Source: CAZXFA01 sp964640085
GTDB lineage: Bacteria; Actinomycetota; UBA4738; HRBIN12
NCBI GenBank assembly: GCA_964640085.1
Contig: CAZXFA010000013.1
Coordinates: 1-64,000 of the forward strand
DNA: 64,000 nucleotides
Direction of reading: 5' to 3'
The notes below the pieces were generated by a model that was given only the letters and a program-made list of their open reading frames with translations, was not told the origin of the DNA and made no database searches. Each line of letters starts with the position of its first letter. The first letter of the stretch is position 1. The translations under genes were made by a program, and so were the position numbers. Shown here in pieces: positions 43,321-51,408 of this stretch.

Positions 43321-43619
43321 CGGGCTACAGCGTCTCCGTCCATCCGTCGAAGGGCCATCGACGCGCCTAGGACCTTCGACCTACTGGCGCTCCGGTCGGC
43401 GGATGGCTACGAGAGGCGACCCGACCAGGCCGCGCTGGCGAAGGAGCGGATCATCTGTGCGAGACGCTGTCATACAGGGGGGCACGATGTACCTACGGAA
43501 CGGTGCCGGGCTAGGGCAGAAGTGCGGGACGGCATTCGAACAACTTGACATAACATCCATTCTCGGCACTTCGCCGTCGACCAGGTGGGCGGCGGTAGAT
43601 GCGTAGGTTCGGGACCCGG
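43321..43619. other. Non-coding stretch between the LAFTG gene and lnt-ppm
   Basis: No convincing gene on either strand. The part around 43480-43570 is visibly less GC-rich than its surroundings and has a TTGACA (43544-43549) without a matching -10. It is probably the 3' untranslated end of lnt-ppm and upstream DNA of the surface-protein gene. Confidence 0.5.
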
Positions 43620-45932
43620 TCACGGTGTCCGGCGGAGGAACCGGGCCCGCAGACCCCACCGGGTGACGAGCCAGAGGGCCTCGAGGACGATCAGCCTGGA
43701 GATCTTGGAGTGGCCGTGCTCGCGTTCGCGGAACGTGATCGGGACCTCGGCGAGGGTGAGACCGGTGTTCCAGGCGCGGTAGGCGAGCTCGATCTGGAAG
43801 CTGTACCCCTCGGAGGTGAGCGGGGGCTCGAGGAGCTGGAGCAGGGCGTGCCGGCGGTAGACACGGAACCCGCTGGTGGCGTCGTGCAGATCGAACCCGA
43901 GACAGAGGCGCGCGTACCGGTTCCCGCCGCGAGAGAGCGCCAGCCGGGCCTGGCTCCAGTCGGTGACCGAGCCCCCGGGAACGTACCGGCTGCCGATCGC
44001 GACGTCGTGGGTGCTGGTGGCCTCGAGCAGCCTCGGCAGCTCGGCCGGGTCGTGGGACAGGTCCGAGTCCATCTCGGCGATCAGGTCGTACCCCTCCTCC
44101 AGACCGGTGCGGAACCCCACCCCGTACGCGCTGGCGAGGCCCGACTTCCGTCCGCGCTCGACCAGCCGGATCCGCCGGTCGGTCGCTGCCCGCTGGGCCA
44201 CGATGCGGGCCGTGCCATCGGGGGATCCGTCGTCGACCACCAGCACGTCGATCTGATGCGGGAGCGAGAGCAGGCCCTCCAGGACCGTCCCGATCGTGTC
44301 TCGCTCGTCGTAGGTGGGCAGCACCACCAGCGTGCGGGGCTCCTCCCCTAGCGGGGGAGGCTGCTGGACGGACGCCGGGCGTCTCCGTGGCAGGGCGAAG
44401 AGCACGAGCACGAGCACCAGGCTCCCCCACGGCAGCAGATCGCCGAACCGCGTGTACGGCGTGATCCGCGTCGAGGGGCGGATCTCGCGACGCATCACGG
44501 CCGGCTCGAAGAGCCCGCGGCTGTCGACCACTGCACCGGAGGGATCGATGAACGCGCTGATCCCGGAGATCGCCGCGTGGACGACCCACCGGCCGTTCTC
44601 CACCGCCCGAAGACGGCTCATCTGGAGGTGCTGCTCGGAGGCCGCCGTCCTCTCGTAGGAGGCGTTGTTGATCGTGACCACCAGGAACCCGGCCCCGCGT
44701 CGCACCATCGTCCGATCGATCGAGGGGAAGGAGTTCTCGTAGCAGATCGGGGTCCCGACCTCCGGGAGGCCGGGGATCGCCATGGGGCGGACCTCGTCAC
44801 CGGGCGTGCGGTCCACCCGGACCTGGTTCACGGCGTCGATCACGCGCTCCAGGAGCCCTCGCCAGGGCACGTACTCGCCGAACGGGACCAGATGCACCTT
44901 CGCGTACCGATCCACCACCGCTCCGTCCGGGCCGAAGGCCAAGGTCTCGGTCCGCTCGGCGCCGTCCGCGTCGGTCGTCACGGCGCCGGCGAGCGTCGGC
45001 ACGCCGACGGCGGCGATCGCGTCGCGCACGGTCTCCACCGTGGTGGGATCGGCGAGCGCTCCGGGGTCAAGCGCGCCCTCTCCCCACACCACCAGGTCGG
45101 GCGGATCCGCGGCCAGACCCAGGTGCCGCTCGACGTTCAGCCGCGCCACCTCCACGTCCTCGGCCGAGCCGCCGAGATGGTCGACGGCACCCACGTCGAC
45201 CTGGATCGCGGCCACTCCGACCGGACGCCCGTCCGGTTCGGTCACCGGGACCAGCGCCGAGGCCAGCACCAGGGCGACCGCGGCTGCGACCGCGCGGGCG
45301 GCCACCCGGGCCGCCCCCCCACCCCACCGCAGGAGCGCGTGGAGCAGGAGTCCCGCGACGAGCAGGACGAGGAAGGAGAGGCCCCACACGCCCGCGACCG
45401 AGGCGAGGGGCAGCATCGGGGCATCCACCTGGGTGGCCCCGAGCTGGCCCCAGGCGAACCCGCCGAGGGGGAACGCGCCCCGCACCCACTCCAGCACGGT
45501 CCAGAGCCCCGCCAGGCCGAGCGTGGACCACACTGGATGGCGGGACCGCCACAGGAGGGACGCCGCGGCCCCGAAGACGGCGGTGAAGGCGGAGGAGGCC
45601 AGCACGAGCGAGACCCAGGCGAGTTCACCGAACAGGAGGATCCAGTACAGGAGGGCGCCGAAGTAGGCCAGGCCGAAGGCCAACCCGGCGAGCGCCCCCC
45701 GGCCGGGACCGCCGCCCCGGAGCACCCACAGGAACGGGATCGGGGCGACGAAGGCGATCGGCCATACGGCGGCCGGTGGGAGCGCGAGGGAGAGCAGGAG
45801 CCCGGAGAGGACGGAGAGCAGCAGGGCGCCGGGCAGGCCGAGGCGGAAAGGTTTCAGGCGCAGTCCCGGCAGAGCATCTTCGCCTTGTTCTTGAGCTGGC
45901 TCCGATGCTTCACGAGGAAGCAGTTCGAGCAT
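43620..45932 (-). CDS. Apolipoprotein N-acyltransferase / polyprenol-phosphate-mannose synthase fusion
   Basis: About 770 aa if it starts at ATG 45932. The N-terminal part has about six membrane helices and a nitrilase-like domain with Glu in PFGEYVP, Lys in RYAKVHLVPFGE and Cys in GTPICYENSFPS: Lnt, which N-acylates lipoproteins. The C-terminal ~250 residues are a GT2 domain (LVVLPTYDERDTIGTV, VLVVDDGSPDGTARIV, EMDSDLSHDP): Ppm1, which makes polyprenyl-phosphate-mannose. M. tuberculosis Rv2051c has the same fusion. Family similarity begins at LRLKPFRLGLPG, right after the DUF4193 stop, where only a CTG is available; the ATG used here overlaps DUF4193 by 79 bp. Confidence 0.92.
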   Translation of the reverse strand: MLELLPREASEPAQEQGEDALPGLRLKPFRLGLPGALLLSVLSGLLLSLALPPAAVWPIAFVAPIPFLWVLRGGGPGRGALAGLAFGLAYFGALLYWILLFGELAWVSLVLASSAFTAVFGAAASLLWRSRHPVWSTLGLAGLWTVLEWVRGAFPLGGFAWGQLGATQVDAPMLPLASVAGVWGLSFLVLLVAGLLLHALLRWGGGAARVAARAVAAAVALVLASALVPVTEPDGRPVGVAAIQVDVGAVDHLGGSAEDVEVARLNVERHLGLAADPPDLVVWGEGALDPGALADPTTVETVRDAIAAVGVPTLAGAVTTDADGAERTETLAFGPDGAVVDRYAKVHLVPFGEYVPWRGLLERVIDAVNQVRVDRTPGDEVRPMAIPGLPEVGTPICYENSFPSIDRTMVRRGAGFLVVTINNASYERTAASEQHLQMSRLRAVENGRWVVHAAISGISAFIDPSGAVVDSRGLFEPAVMRREIRPSTRITPYTRFGDLLPWGSLVLVLVLFALPRRRPASVQQPPPLGEEPRTLVVLPTYDERDTIGTVLEGLLSLPHQIDVLVVDDGSPDGTARIVAQRAATDRRIRLVERGRKSGLASAYGVGFRTGLEEGYDLIAEMDSDLSHDPAELPRLLEATSTHDVAIGSRYVPGGSVTDWSQARLALSRGGNRYARLCLGFDLHDATSGFRVYRRHALLQLLEPPLTSEGYSFQIELAYRAWNTGLTLAEVPITFREREHGHSKISRLIVLEALWLVTRWGLRARFLRRTP

Positions 45933-46186
45933 ATGAACTCGGTTGCCTGGGGCGGGACCACCTTGACCGCCAACGGCTCCAGCCGGTCCTCCCTGGTCAT
46001 GTTGAGGACCGACTCGTCCTCCTCTTCCTCCTCCTTGGCCTCCTGCTTGACCAGGATCTCCTGGATCGACTCGACGTCCTCCCCGTCGCCGGGGGTTGCC
46101 GGGGACGGGGAGGCCTCGGCGTCCGGCTCCTCGCCGTCCTCGTCGAGGGTCTCGTCCTCGAGCGTCTCTTCGATGTCCTCGTTCAC
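45854..46186 (-). CDS. DUF4193 protein
   Basis: Protein of 110 aa. A very acidic N-terminal half (DEDGEEPDAE, EAKEEEEEDESVLN) is followed by a small zinc-ribbon-like module FICSNCFLVKHRSQL..MLCRDCA with four Cys. DUF4193 is widespread in Actinobacteria and of unknown function; the acidic arm plus C4 module suggests a transcription- or RNA-linked protein. It has a strong promoter upstream. The lnt-ppm gene follows directly on the same strand, so they share a transcript. Confidence 0.9.
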   Translation of the reverse strand: MNEDIEETLEDETLDEDGEEPDAEASPSPATPGDGEDVESIQEILVKQEAKEEEEEDESVLNMTREDRLEPLAVKVVPPQATEFICSNCFLVKHRSQLKNKAKMLCRDCA

Positions 46187-46209
46187 TGGGTCCTCTCCTC
46201 GGCCGGGGG

Positions 46210-46237
46210 ATTGTACTGCCGGGCATCACCCTGGCAA
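46210..46237 (-). promoter_or_regulatory. -35/-10 promoter for DUF4193 and lnt-ppm
   Basis: Minus strand: TTGCCA (46237-46232), 16-bp spacer, TACAAT (46215-46210). The -10 is near consensus and lies 23 nt upstream of the DUF4193 start at 46186, one of the best promoters in the window. Confidence 0.65.
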
Positions 46238-46319
46238 GGGCCCTGGGCGAAGAACACCCTGACAGGGCGGGTCATTCCCGGGATCGGGGGTCGTGGAGGA
46301 GATGACGCGGGGAGATGAA

Positions 46320-46389
46320 GAGGACCCAAGAGACCTTTGGGGCCGCGGCGCCGGGGCGCCGCGTTCTCTACTCAGCCTCTTGGGTCCTC
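46320..46389. repeat. Long compound hairpin downstream of the amidohydrolase gene
   Basis: A perfect 13-bp outer stem, GAGGACCCAAGAG (46320-46332) with CTCTTGGGTCCTC (46377-46389), encloses a second GC-rich stem, CGCGGCGC with GCGCCGCG (46344-46351 and 46356-46363, loop of 4 nt), separated by internal loops of about 11 and 13 nt. It lies between the DUF4193 promoter and the amidohydrolase stop. It may be a terminator for the amidohydrolase transcript or a small structured RNA. Confidence 0.6.
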
Positions 46390-46465
46390 GGTGCGTCCCC
46401 GCCGGAGCGGCGACGCACCGCGGACGCTACACCCGGGTTCGATGGGCTGTCAACCGCGCTGGCAT

Positions 46466-47977
46466 TCAGGCCGAGAAGACCTCCCGTCCCAGGCTCACCG
46501 TGAGGATCGGGCGGATCCCGGACAGATCGTCGGCCCCCAGTGGATCGACGTCGTAGACGGCCAGGTCGGCGTGCTTGCCAGGCTCCAGGTTCCCCTTCTT
46601 GTCCTCTTGGCCGGCCAGGCGCGCCGCGCCCATCGCGTACAGACGGAAGGCCTCGTCCCGGAGCAGGCGCTGCGATGGGTCGTGGTGCTGCTCCAGGGCC
46701 ACGACCCCGACCAGGGGGTCGATGGTGGTGATCGGTGAGTCCGACCCCGCCCCGACCTCCAGCCCGCGGGCGATCAGCTCCCGGAACGGGTTCATCGCGG
46801 CGGCCCGGTCCGCGCCCAGCCGGTGCTCGTACATGCCCCCGGGGGATCCCCACTCGGCGTCGAAGGTGGGCTGCACGCTGATCGCGAGCCCGAGGGCCGC
46901 GGCCCGTTCCAGCAGGGACCCACCTCCCATCTCGAAGTGCTCGATCCGGTGACGCCGCGCGCGGAAGTGTCGGCGACCGCGCGAATCCAGGGCCTGGTAG
47001 ACGCGCTCCCACGTCGTGATCACCCGTTCGATTGCCGCGTCGCCGATGGCGTGGACCCCCACCTGGAGCCCGGCCAGGTGCGCGTCGTGGAAGAACGCGG
47101 CGAGGGCGTCGTCCCCGAAGTAACAGATGCCGGTCCCCGCGGCGTCCCGGTACGGCTCGGAGAGGAACGCAGTGCGGGCCCCGAGCGACCCATCCACGGG
47201 GAGGTCGCCGCCCACCCGGGACAGCCCGAGGTCGATCACCTGGGGCAGGTCCGTGGTGGCCACGTAGGTAACCACGTCCACGGGGAGTCGGGAGCGGTGG
47301 CGCAGGAGGACCTCCAGGTCACGGAGCCCCCGTTGGTGGACCATCGACATCTCGTGGACCGTGGTGATGCCGTGGGACGCCGCCAATCCGGCCGCCGACA
47401 GCTGCAGCCGCTCGATGTCGCTGTCCGTCAGATGCATCGCGAACCAGCGCTGGAGGGCGGCGTTGGCCTCCTGCGTGAGGCGTCCGGTCGGCCCACCCGC
47501 CGGGTCCCGCTCGACTCCCGGTCGTTCGAGGACGGTTGAGCTCCGGAGGGCGGCCGTGTTGACGAGACAGGCGTGACCGTCCACCCGGACGATCGCCACG
47601 GGGCGGTCGAACGCGCCGTCAAGCTCGGCCAGGGTCGGGAGGGTCGGATCGGGCCAGGCGGACTCGTCGAACCCGTGGACGAGGACGGGTCCCTCGCGCT
47701 CCGCGACCACCGACCGGACCCGCTCGAGCAGGTCCGACGGCGAGCGCGCGTCGCCCAGGCCCGGTGCCTGATGATGGACGCCGGTGCCGGTGAGATGGAC
47801 GTGCGTGTCGATCATGCCGGGGACGATCGTCGCGCCGGGGAGCTCGACGACGCGATCGGCCTCCGGTGGGTCGCCGACCCCGACCCGCTGGATGTGACGA
47901 TCGTCCACCAGGACCCACTCCCCTGTCCCCGGCATCGAGAACGTGTGGACCCGAGAGGCGCGGAACAGGGTGCGCAT
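46466..47977 (-). CDS. YtcJ-like amidohydrolase
   Basis: Protein of 503 aa of the amidohydrolase superfamily (Amidohydro_3). Metal-site motifs: PGMIDTHVHLTGTG near residue 55, HAIGDAAIERVITTW, HRIEHFEM and the terminal Asp in EVGAGSDSPITTIDPL; the C-terminal NLEPGKHADLAVYDVDPL closes the small beta domain. Cytoplasmic zinc hydrolase acting on an amide, imide or cyclic substrate not identifiable from sequence. It starts 12 nt after the stop of the reverse-transcriptase gene on the same strand, with no good ribosome site of its own, so cotranscription is likely. Confidence 0.92.
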   Translation of the reverse strand: MRTLFRASRVHTFSMPGTGEWVLVDDRHIQRVGVGDPPEADRVVELPGATIVPGMIDTHVHLTGTGVHHQAPGLGDARSPSDLLERVRSVVAEREGPVLVHGFDESAWPDPTLPTLAELDGAFDRPVAIVRVDGHACLVNTAALRSSTVLERPGVERDPAGGPTGRLTQEANAALQRWFAMHLTDSDIERLQLSAAGLAASHGITTVHEMSMVHQRGLRDLEVLLRHRSRLPVDVVTYVATTDLPQVIDLGLSRVGGDLPVDGSLGARTAFLSEPYRDAAGTGICYFGDDALAAFFHDAHLAGLQVGVHAIGDAAIERVITTWERVYQALDSRGRRHFRARRHRIEHFEMGGGSLLERAAALGLAISVQPTFDAEWGSPGGMYEHRLGADRAAAMNPFRELIARGLEVGAGSDSPITTIDPLVGVVALEQHHDPSQRLLRDEAFRLYAMGAARLAGQEDKKGNLEPGKHADLAVYDVDPLGADDLSGIRPILTVSLGREVFSA

Positions 47978-47989
47978 CGCAGGCGGAGC

Positions 47990-48697
47990 TTAGCCCAGGC
48001 GCCGGGTGGCAACCTTCCCCGTCGAGATCGGCAGCGGTCCCACCTGCCCGCCTTGCGCCGCCACCACGTGGGTCTTGTCGGGATTCAGCGCCAGGCCACG
48101 CTCGGCGAGCGCTTCCGACACGGCGGTCAGGACGCCCGTGGCGTCCCCGGGGTCTGCAAGGCCCACCACCGGGTCGTCGACCCAGCGCAGGTATGGTAGC
48201 CCCCGCGAGGTGAGCGCCCGATCGACCGCCGACAGTACCGCGTTGGCGAGGACCGCCGAGGGCTCGGGCCCGATGGGGAGCCCCCGGACGCCGAGGGACC
48301 CCAGGCGCCGGAGGAACCGGACGACCTCGAGCGCCCCGGCGTGGTGGCAGGCCAGGGCGGCGAGCCCGGCGGCGACCGCGGACGGGGCGATCGATGGGTA
48401 GCAGGCCCGAACGTCGGCGAACAGCAGGCACGGGTGATCGTCGGCGAGAGCAGTCAGGCGGCGCCGGAACCTCGCCCGCTCGGCGGCGAACGGGCGGAGG
48501 CGGAGCACGGGGGGATCCACCGAGGCCACCCGGACCCGATGCGCGGCGACCGTCGGCGCCAGCCCGGCCTCGATCGCGGGGGCGACCGCGGCCACGACGC
48601 GGACGTACCGGGCGGCGAGCGAGGGATGCAGGACCGCGAGGGTGCGAGGACCGATCGGGACGAGCCGGAGCGACGTCCGGCCGGCGTGAGCCCCCAT
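47990..48697 (-). CDS. Compact stand-alone reverse transcriptase domain protein
   Basis: Protein of 235 aa from ATG 48697; the frame is open 32 codons further upstream but that part is Gly/Ser-rich and lies across a leader hairpin. RT motifs in order: A, LLFADVRACYPSI (Asp 95); B, GLPIGPEPSAVLANAV (139-154); C, YLRWVDDPVV (Asp 174-175); D/E, LALNPDKTHV (202-211). The catalytic triad is therefore intact. It lacks the thumb/maturase and endonuclease domains of group II intron proteins, and no intron RNA or retron-like msr-msd is seen. Not recognised as a member of a characterised group; an 'unknown group' or defence-type RT is possible. Operon with the amidohydrolase, divergent from an Lrp gene. 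Confidence 0.85.
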   Translation of the reverse strand: MGAHAGRTSLRLVPIGPRTLAVLHPSLAARYVRVVAAVAPAIEAGLAPTVAAHRVRVASVDPPVLRLRPFAAERARFRRRLTALADDHPCLLFADVRACYPSIAPSAVAAGLAALACHHAGALEVVRFLRRLGSLGVRGLPIGPEPSAVLANAVLSAVDRALTSRGLPYLRWVDDPVVGLADPGDATGVLTAVSEALAERGLALNPDKTHVVAAQGGQVGPLPISTGKVATRRLG

Positions 48698-48715
48698 CGG
48701 CTGTCGAACCCCTCC

Positions 48716-48738
48716 CCCTCCTCCGGCCCGGAGGAGGG
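48716..48738 (-). promoter_or_regulatory. Hairpin containing a Shine-Dalgarno sequence in the RT leader
   Basis: Perfect 10-bp stem CCCTCCTCCG with CGGAGGAGGG and a 3-nt loop, 18 nt before the RT ATG. The 3' arm in the RT message contains GGAGGAGG, a perfect ribosome-binding sequence, fully paired with CCTCCTCC. A second weaker purine run (GAGGGG) lies unpaired, closer to the ATG. This could regulate translation of the RT. Confidence 0.55.
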
Positions 48739-48759
48739 TGGGCCGCGATGGCGAGAGAG

Positions 48760-48789
48760 GTTGTACCCCGCAGGCGGCGCCGCGGGCAA
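48760..48789 (-). promoter_or_regulatory. -35/-10 promoter for the RT-amidohydrolase unit
   Basis: Minus strand: TTGCCC (48789-48784), 18-bp spacer, TACAAC (48765-48760). Transcription would start near 48753, giving a leader of about 56 nt that contains the hairpin. Confidence 0.55.
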
Positions 48790-48832
48790 TCACCCACCGG
48801 GGGGTTCTTGGACTCGGTCGGACGGGGCGACC

Positions 48833-48838
48833 TATGAT
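48833..48838 (+). promoter_or_regulatory. -10 hexamer TATGAT for the Lrp-family gene
   Basis: TATGAT lies 6 nt before the GTG at 48845, so the message is leaderless. A TTGGAC at 48808-48813 could be a -35 with a 19-bp spacer. It is divergent from the RT promoter within 150 bp. Confidence 0.65.
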
Positions 48839-48844
48839 GCCCGC

Positions 48845-49288
48845 GTGCTCGACGAGCGCGACCTGGCGATCATCTCGGCGCTCCAGGAGGACGCCCGGGC
48901 GACCTATGCGGAGGTGGGCCGGCGGGTGGGGCTGTCGGCCTCAGCGGTCCACGAGCGGGTCCGGAAGCTGGAGCAGGCGGGTGCGATCCAGGGGTACCGG
49001 GCGGTCGTCGCGCCCGGCGCGCTGGGTCTCGACGTCACGGCGCTCGTGGCCGTCACCCCGCTCGACCCGACCGCGCCCGATGATCTCCCCGACAGGCTTC
49101 TCGGGTTCTCGGAGGTCGAGGACTGCTACAGCGTCGCGGGGGAAGCCAGCTACATCCTCAAGGTGCGGACCCGGACCACCGGACACCTGGAAGGCCTGAT
49201 CCGCCGACTGCGGGAGAAGGGCGAGGTCCAGACGCGGACCACGGTGGTGCTGTCGACCCCCTTCGAGGGGCGTCCGCTCACCCCCTAG
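48845..49288 (+). CDS. Lrp/AsnC family transcriptional regulator
   Basis: Protein of 147 aa. N-terminal winged helix LDERDLAIISALQEDARATY, then VGRRVGLSASAVHERVRKLEQAGAIQGY, followed by the RAM/ACT-like ligand domain (VEDCYSVAGEASYILKVRTR). Lrp proteins form octamers and respond to amino acids or related metabolites. It is divergent from the RT-amidohydrolase unit with a shared 147-bp upstream region, so it may regulate that unit. A near-consensus -10 fixes the GTG start as leaderless. Confidence 0.93.
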   Translation: MLDERDLAIISALQEDARATYAEVGRRVGLSASAVHERVRKLEQAGAIQGYRAVVAPGALGLDVTALVAVTPLDPTAPDDLPDRLLGFSEVEDCYSVAGEASYILKVRTRTTGHLEGLIRRLREKGEVQTRTTVVLSTPFEGRPLTP

Positions 49289-49493
49289 CGTCCGCCGTCG
49301 GCGCCGCGTACCGGGCCAACGCGCCGCGGGAGCGGCGCCACAGCCGCGCGAGCGTCGTTCGGAGGATCGGCCCGGCGGTCGGGAACCAACCCCTCCGCGG
49401 TCGCCACGACCTCGGCTCGCGCGCCCGCGAGCGTCGCCTCGTCGCTCGAGCGCATCATCCCTGCATGGCCTCCCCAACCCACGGGTCTGGGCG

Positions 49494-49499
49494 TACACT
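49494..49499 (+). promoter_or_regulatory. -10 hexamer TACACT for the FtsH-like gene
   Basis: TACACT lies 32 nt before the ATG, with an AGGAG ribosome site at 49520-49524. The rest of the 243-bp gap (49289-49531) shows no supported gene. Confidence 0.5.
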
Positions 49500-49531
49500 G
49501 ATGGGATTCCCGAACCTCCCAGGAGCCCTCC

Positions 49532-51367
49532 ATGGAACAGTACCGGCGGTACGGGCGTTGGCTGAAGCGGGCCGCGATCTTCCTGACCCTCTACATCCTC
49601 ATCGGCTACCTGTTCATCGGGGTGTCGCCGAGCCAGGCGATCCTCCACCCCGGCGACACGCTCGACGAGTACCGCGGCCTCGTCATCTACCTGATCTTCA
49701 TCATGTCCTTCGTCGTGCTCCAGTTCGTGGCCCTGTTCTGGTTCCTGGCCCGCGGGAACAGCTACGTGATCTATCCGAACGAGTACGACATGAGCTTCGA
49801 CGACGTTCGGGGGCAGCAGGCTGCGGTGGACTCTACCAAGGAGGTCCTGCGCCTGTTCCAGGGGTTCAAGGACTTCCGGCAGATGGGCGGCTACCCGCCC
49901 CACGGGATCCTGTTCGAGGGCCCGCCCGGGACGGGGAAGACGCTGATGGCCAAGGCGATCGCGGGCGCATCGGGGGTGCCGTTCCTATACGCGACCGGGT
50001 CCGGTTTCGCCAACATGTTCATCGGGATCGGCAACCTCAAGGTCCGGCGCATATTCACGAAGGCCCGCAACATGTCGGACAAGTACGGCGGCGCCGTGAT
50101 CTTCATCGACGAGCTCGACGCGCTCGGTGGCTCGCGCGGCCTGGTATCCGAGCGGTCGGCGCCGCCGGAGGTCTCGGACCGCCCCGCGAAGGTCATCATG
50201 GGCGGGATGGGCATGGGCGGCGGCATGGGGATCGTGAACGAGCTGCTCGTGCAGATGGACGGCCTCATCGTCCCCCGGGGGATCTGGCGGCACATCCGGC
50301 GGATCGTGTTCCGCGCCAAGCCGAAGGTCCCCTTCTACAACATCCTGATCATCGGGGCGACGAACCGCGCCTCGACGCTGGACCGGGCGCTCCTGCGTCC
50401 GGGGCGCTTCGACCGCAAGATCCACGTCGGGCTGCCCGACGCCGAAGGGCGCGAGGACATCGCCCGGTACTACCTGGCGAAGGTGCGCCACGAGCCGATC
50501 GACCAGCGCAAGCTCGCCCGGATGACCAAGGGCTACTCGCCGGCGATGCTGAAGAACATCGTGAACGAGGCGCTGATCTTCGCCCACCAGGATGGCCGGG
50601 ACGCCCTCCGGTGGGACGACCTGTGGCAGGCCAAGCTCACCGAGGAGATTGGCCTCAAGCAGCCGGTCACCTACACCGACCGCGAGAAGGTCATGGTCGC
50701 CGTGCACGAGGGCGCCCACGCGGTGGCCTCCTACGCGCTCGAGCGCGGTGAGCGGCAGATCCAGGTGATCACGATCCAGAAGCGCGAGGGTGCGCTGGGT
50801 CTGGTCCACGGCCAGGAGGTCGAGGACATGTACCTGAACACCCAGAAGCAGCTCCTCGCGCGGATCCAGGTGTTCCTCGCCGGCCTGGTCGCCGAGGAGG
50901 TGTGGTTCGGCCAGACGACCTCCGGGCCCTCGAGCGACCTCCAGGCGGCCACACAGATCGCGGCCGTGTACGTCGGCGTGTACGGCATGGGTCGGAGCCT
51001 GGTCTCCGCCGCGGCGAGCCAGGATCCGATGGGCGGTGGCGGGAACGTCGTGGGGACGGTGCTGTCGGACCCCGAACGTCGCAAGGAGCTCGATCAGATC
51101 CTGAACGACTGCCGGCGCCGCGTCCGGGCGCTGCTCGTCGAGAAGCGTCACGTCGTCGAGGGCGTCCGAGACGCGCTGCTCGAGCGCGAGGAGCTCGTGG
51201 GCGACGAGATCGAGTTCCTGATGGCGGAGCTCGGCGAGCGAGAGCCGGTCGAGCTGCCAGCCGGCCTGGTGCTCGGCGGCAACGGGGATCGCGGACCCGA
51301 CGATGACGGGCACCGTGGCGCGGACGCTGCTCGGAGCCCCGAACCGCCGCCGCGCCCGGACGCCTAG
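49532..51367 (+). CDS. FtsH-like membrane AAA+ zinc protease, divergent
   Basis: Protein of 611 aa. Two N-terminal membrane helices (~13-30, ~50-72); AAA domain with Walker A GPPGTGKT (130-137), Walker B IFIDELDAL (190-198), ATNR sensor and the second-region RPGRFDR; then an M41 domain with HEGAH (392-396, HExxH) and the third ligand Asp 469 in TSGPSSDLQAAT. Compared with FtsH, the FtsH pore motif FVEMFVG is replaced by GSGFANMFIGIG, and ~24 extra residues (245-268, basic) separate the QMDG from the sensor-1 strand. It is probably a second FtsH paralogue degrading membrane proteins, with an acidic/Pro tail (~575-611). Confidence 0.88.
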   Translation: MEQYRRYGRWLKRAAIFLTLYILIGYLFIGVSPSQAILHPGDTLDEYRGLVIYLIFIMSFVVLQFVALFWFLARGNSYVIYPNEYDMSFDDVRGQQAAVDSTKEVLRLFQGFKDFRQMGGYPPHGILFEGPPGTGKTLMAKAIAGASGVPFLYATGSGFANMFIGIGNLKVRRIFTKARNMSDKYGGAVIFIDELDALGGSRGLVSERSAPPEVSDRPAKVIMGGMGMGGGMGIVNELLVQMDGLIVPRGIWRHIRRIVFRAKPKVPFYNILIIGATNRASTLDRALLRPGRFDRKIHVGLPDAEGREDIARYYLAKVRHEPIDQRKLARMTKGYSPAMLKNIVNEALIFAHQDGRDALRWDDLWQAKLTEEIGLKQPVTYTDREKVMVAVHEGAHAVASYALERGERQIQVITIQKREGALGLVHGQEVEDMYLNTQKQLLARIQVFLAGLVAEEVWFGQTTSGPSSDLQAATQIAAVYVGVYGMGRSLVSAAASQDPMGGGGNVVGTVLSDPERRKELDQILNDCRRRVRALLVEKRHVVEGVRDALLEREELVGDEIEFLMAELGEREPVELPAGLVLGGNGDRGPDDDGHRGADAARSPEPPPRPDA

Positions 51368-51394
51368 GCGGAAGGGTTCGAGCCCGGCGGCGGT

Positions 51395-51400
51395 TATGCT
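51395..51400 (+). promoter_or_regulatory. -10 hexamer TATGCT for cysS
   Basis: TATGCT lies 8 nt before the GTG at 51409. This gives a leaderless or nearly leaderless cysS message. Confidence 0.5.
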
Positions 51401-51408
51401 TCCGTACC

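Noticed and set aside
43544..43549. TTGACA as a promoter for a + strand gene at 43.5 kb
   Set aside because: There is no -10 at 16-18 bp and no + strand gene downstream, since lnt-ppm lies on the minus strand.
46466..48697. Retron or group II intron containing the reverse transcriptase
   Set aside because: No domain V/VI-like RNA, no msr-msd-like inverted repeats directly upstream, and no maturase or endonuclease domain was found.
49285..49533. 82-codon minus-strand ORF between the Lrp and FtsH-like genes
   Set aside because: No ribosome site or -10 element, no recognised family, and it overlaps the FtsH-like promoter and start. It could be a small gene but is not supported.
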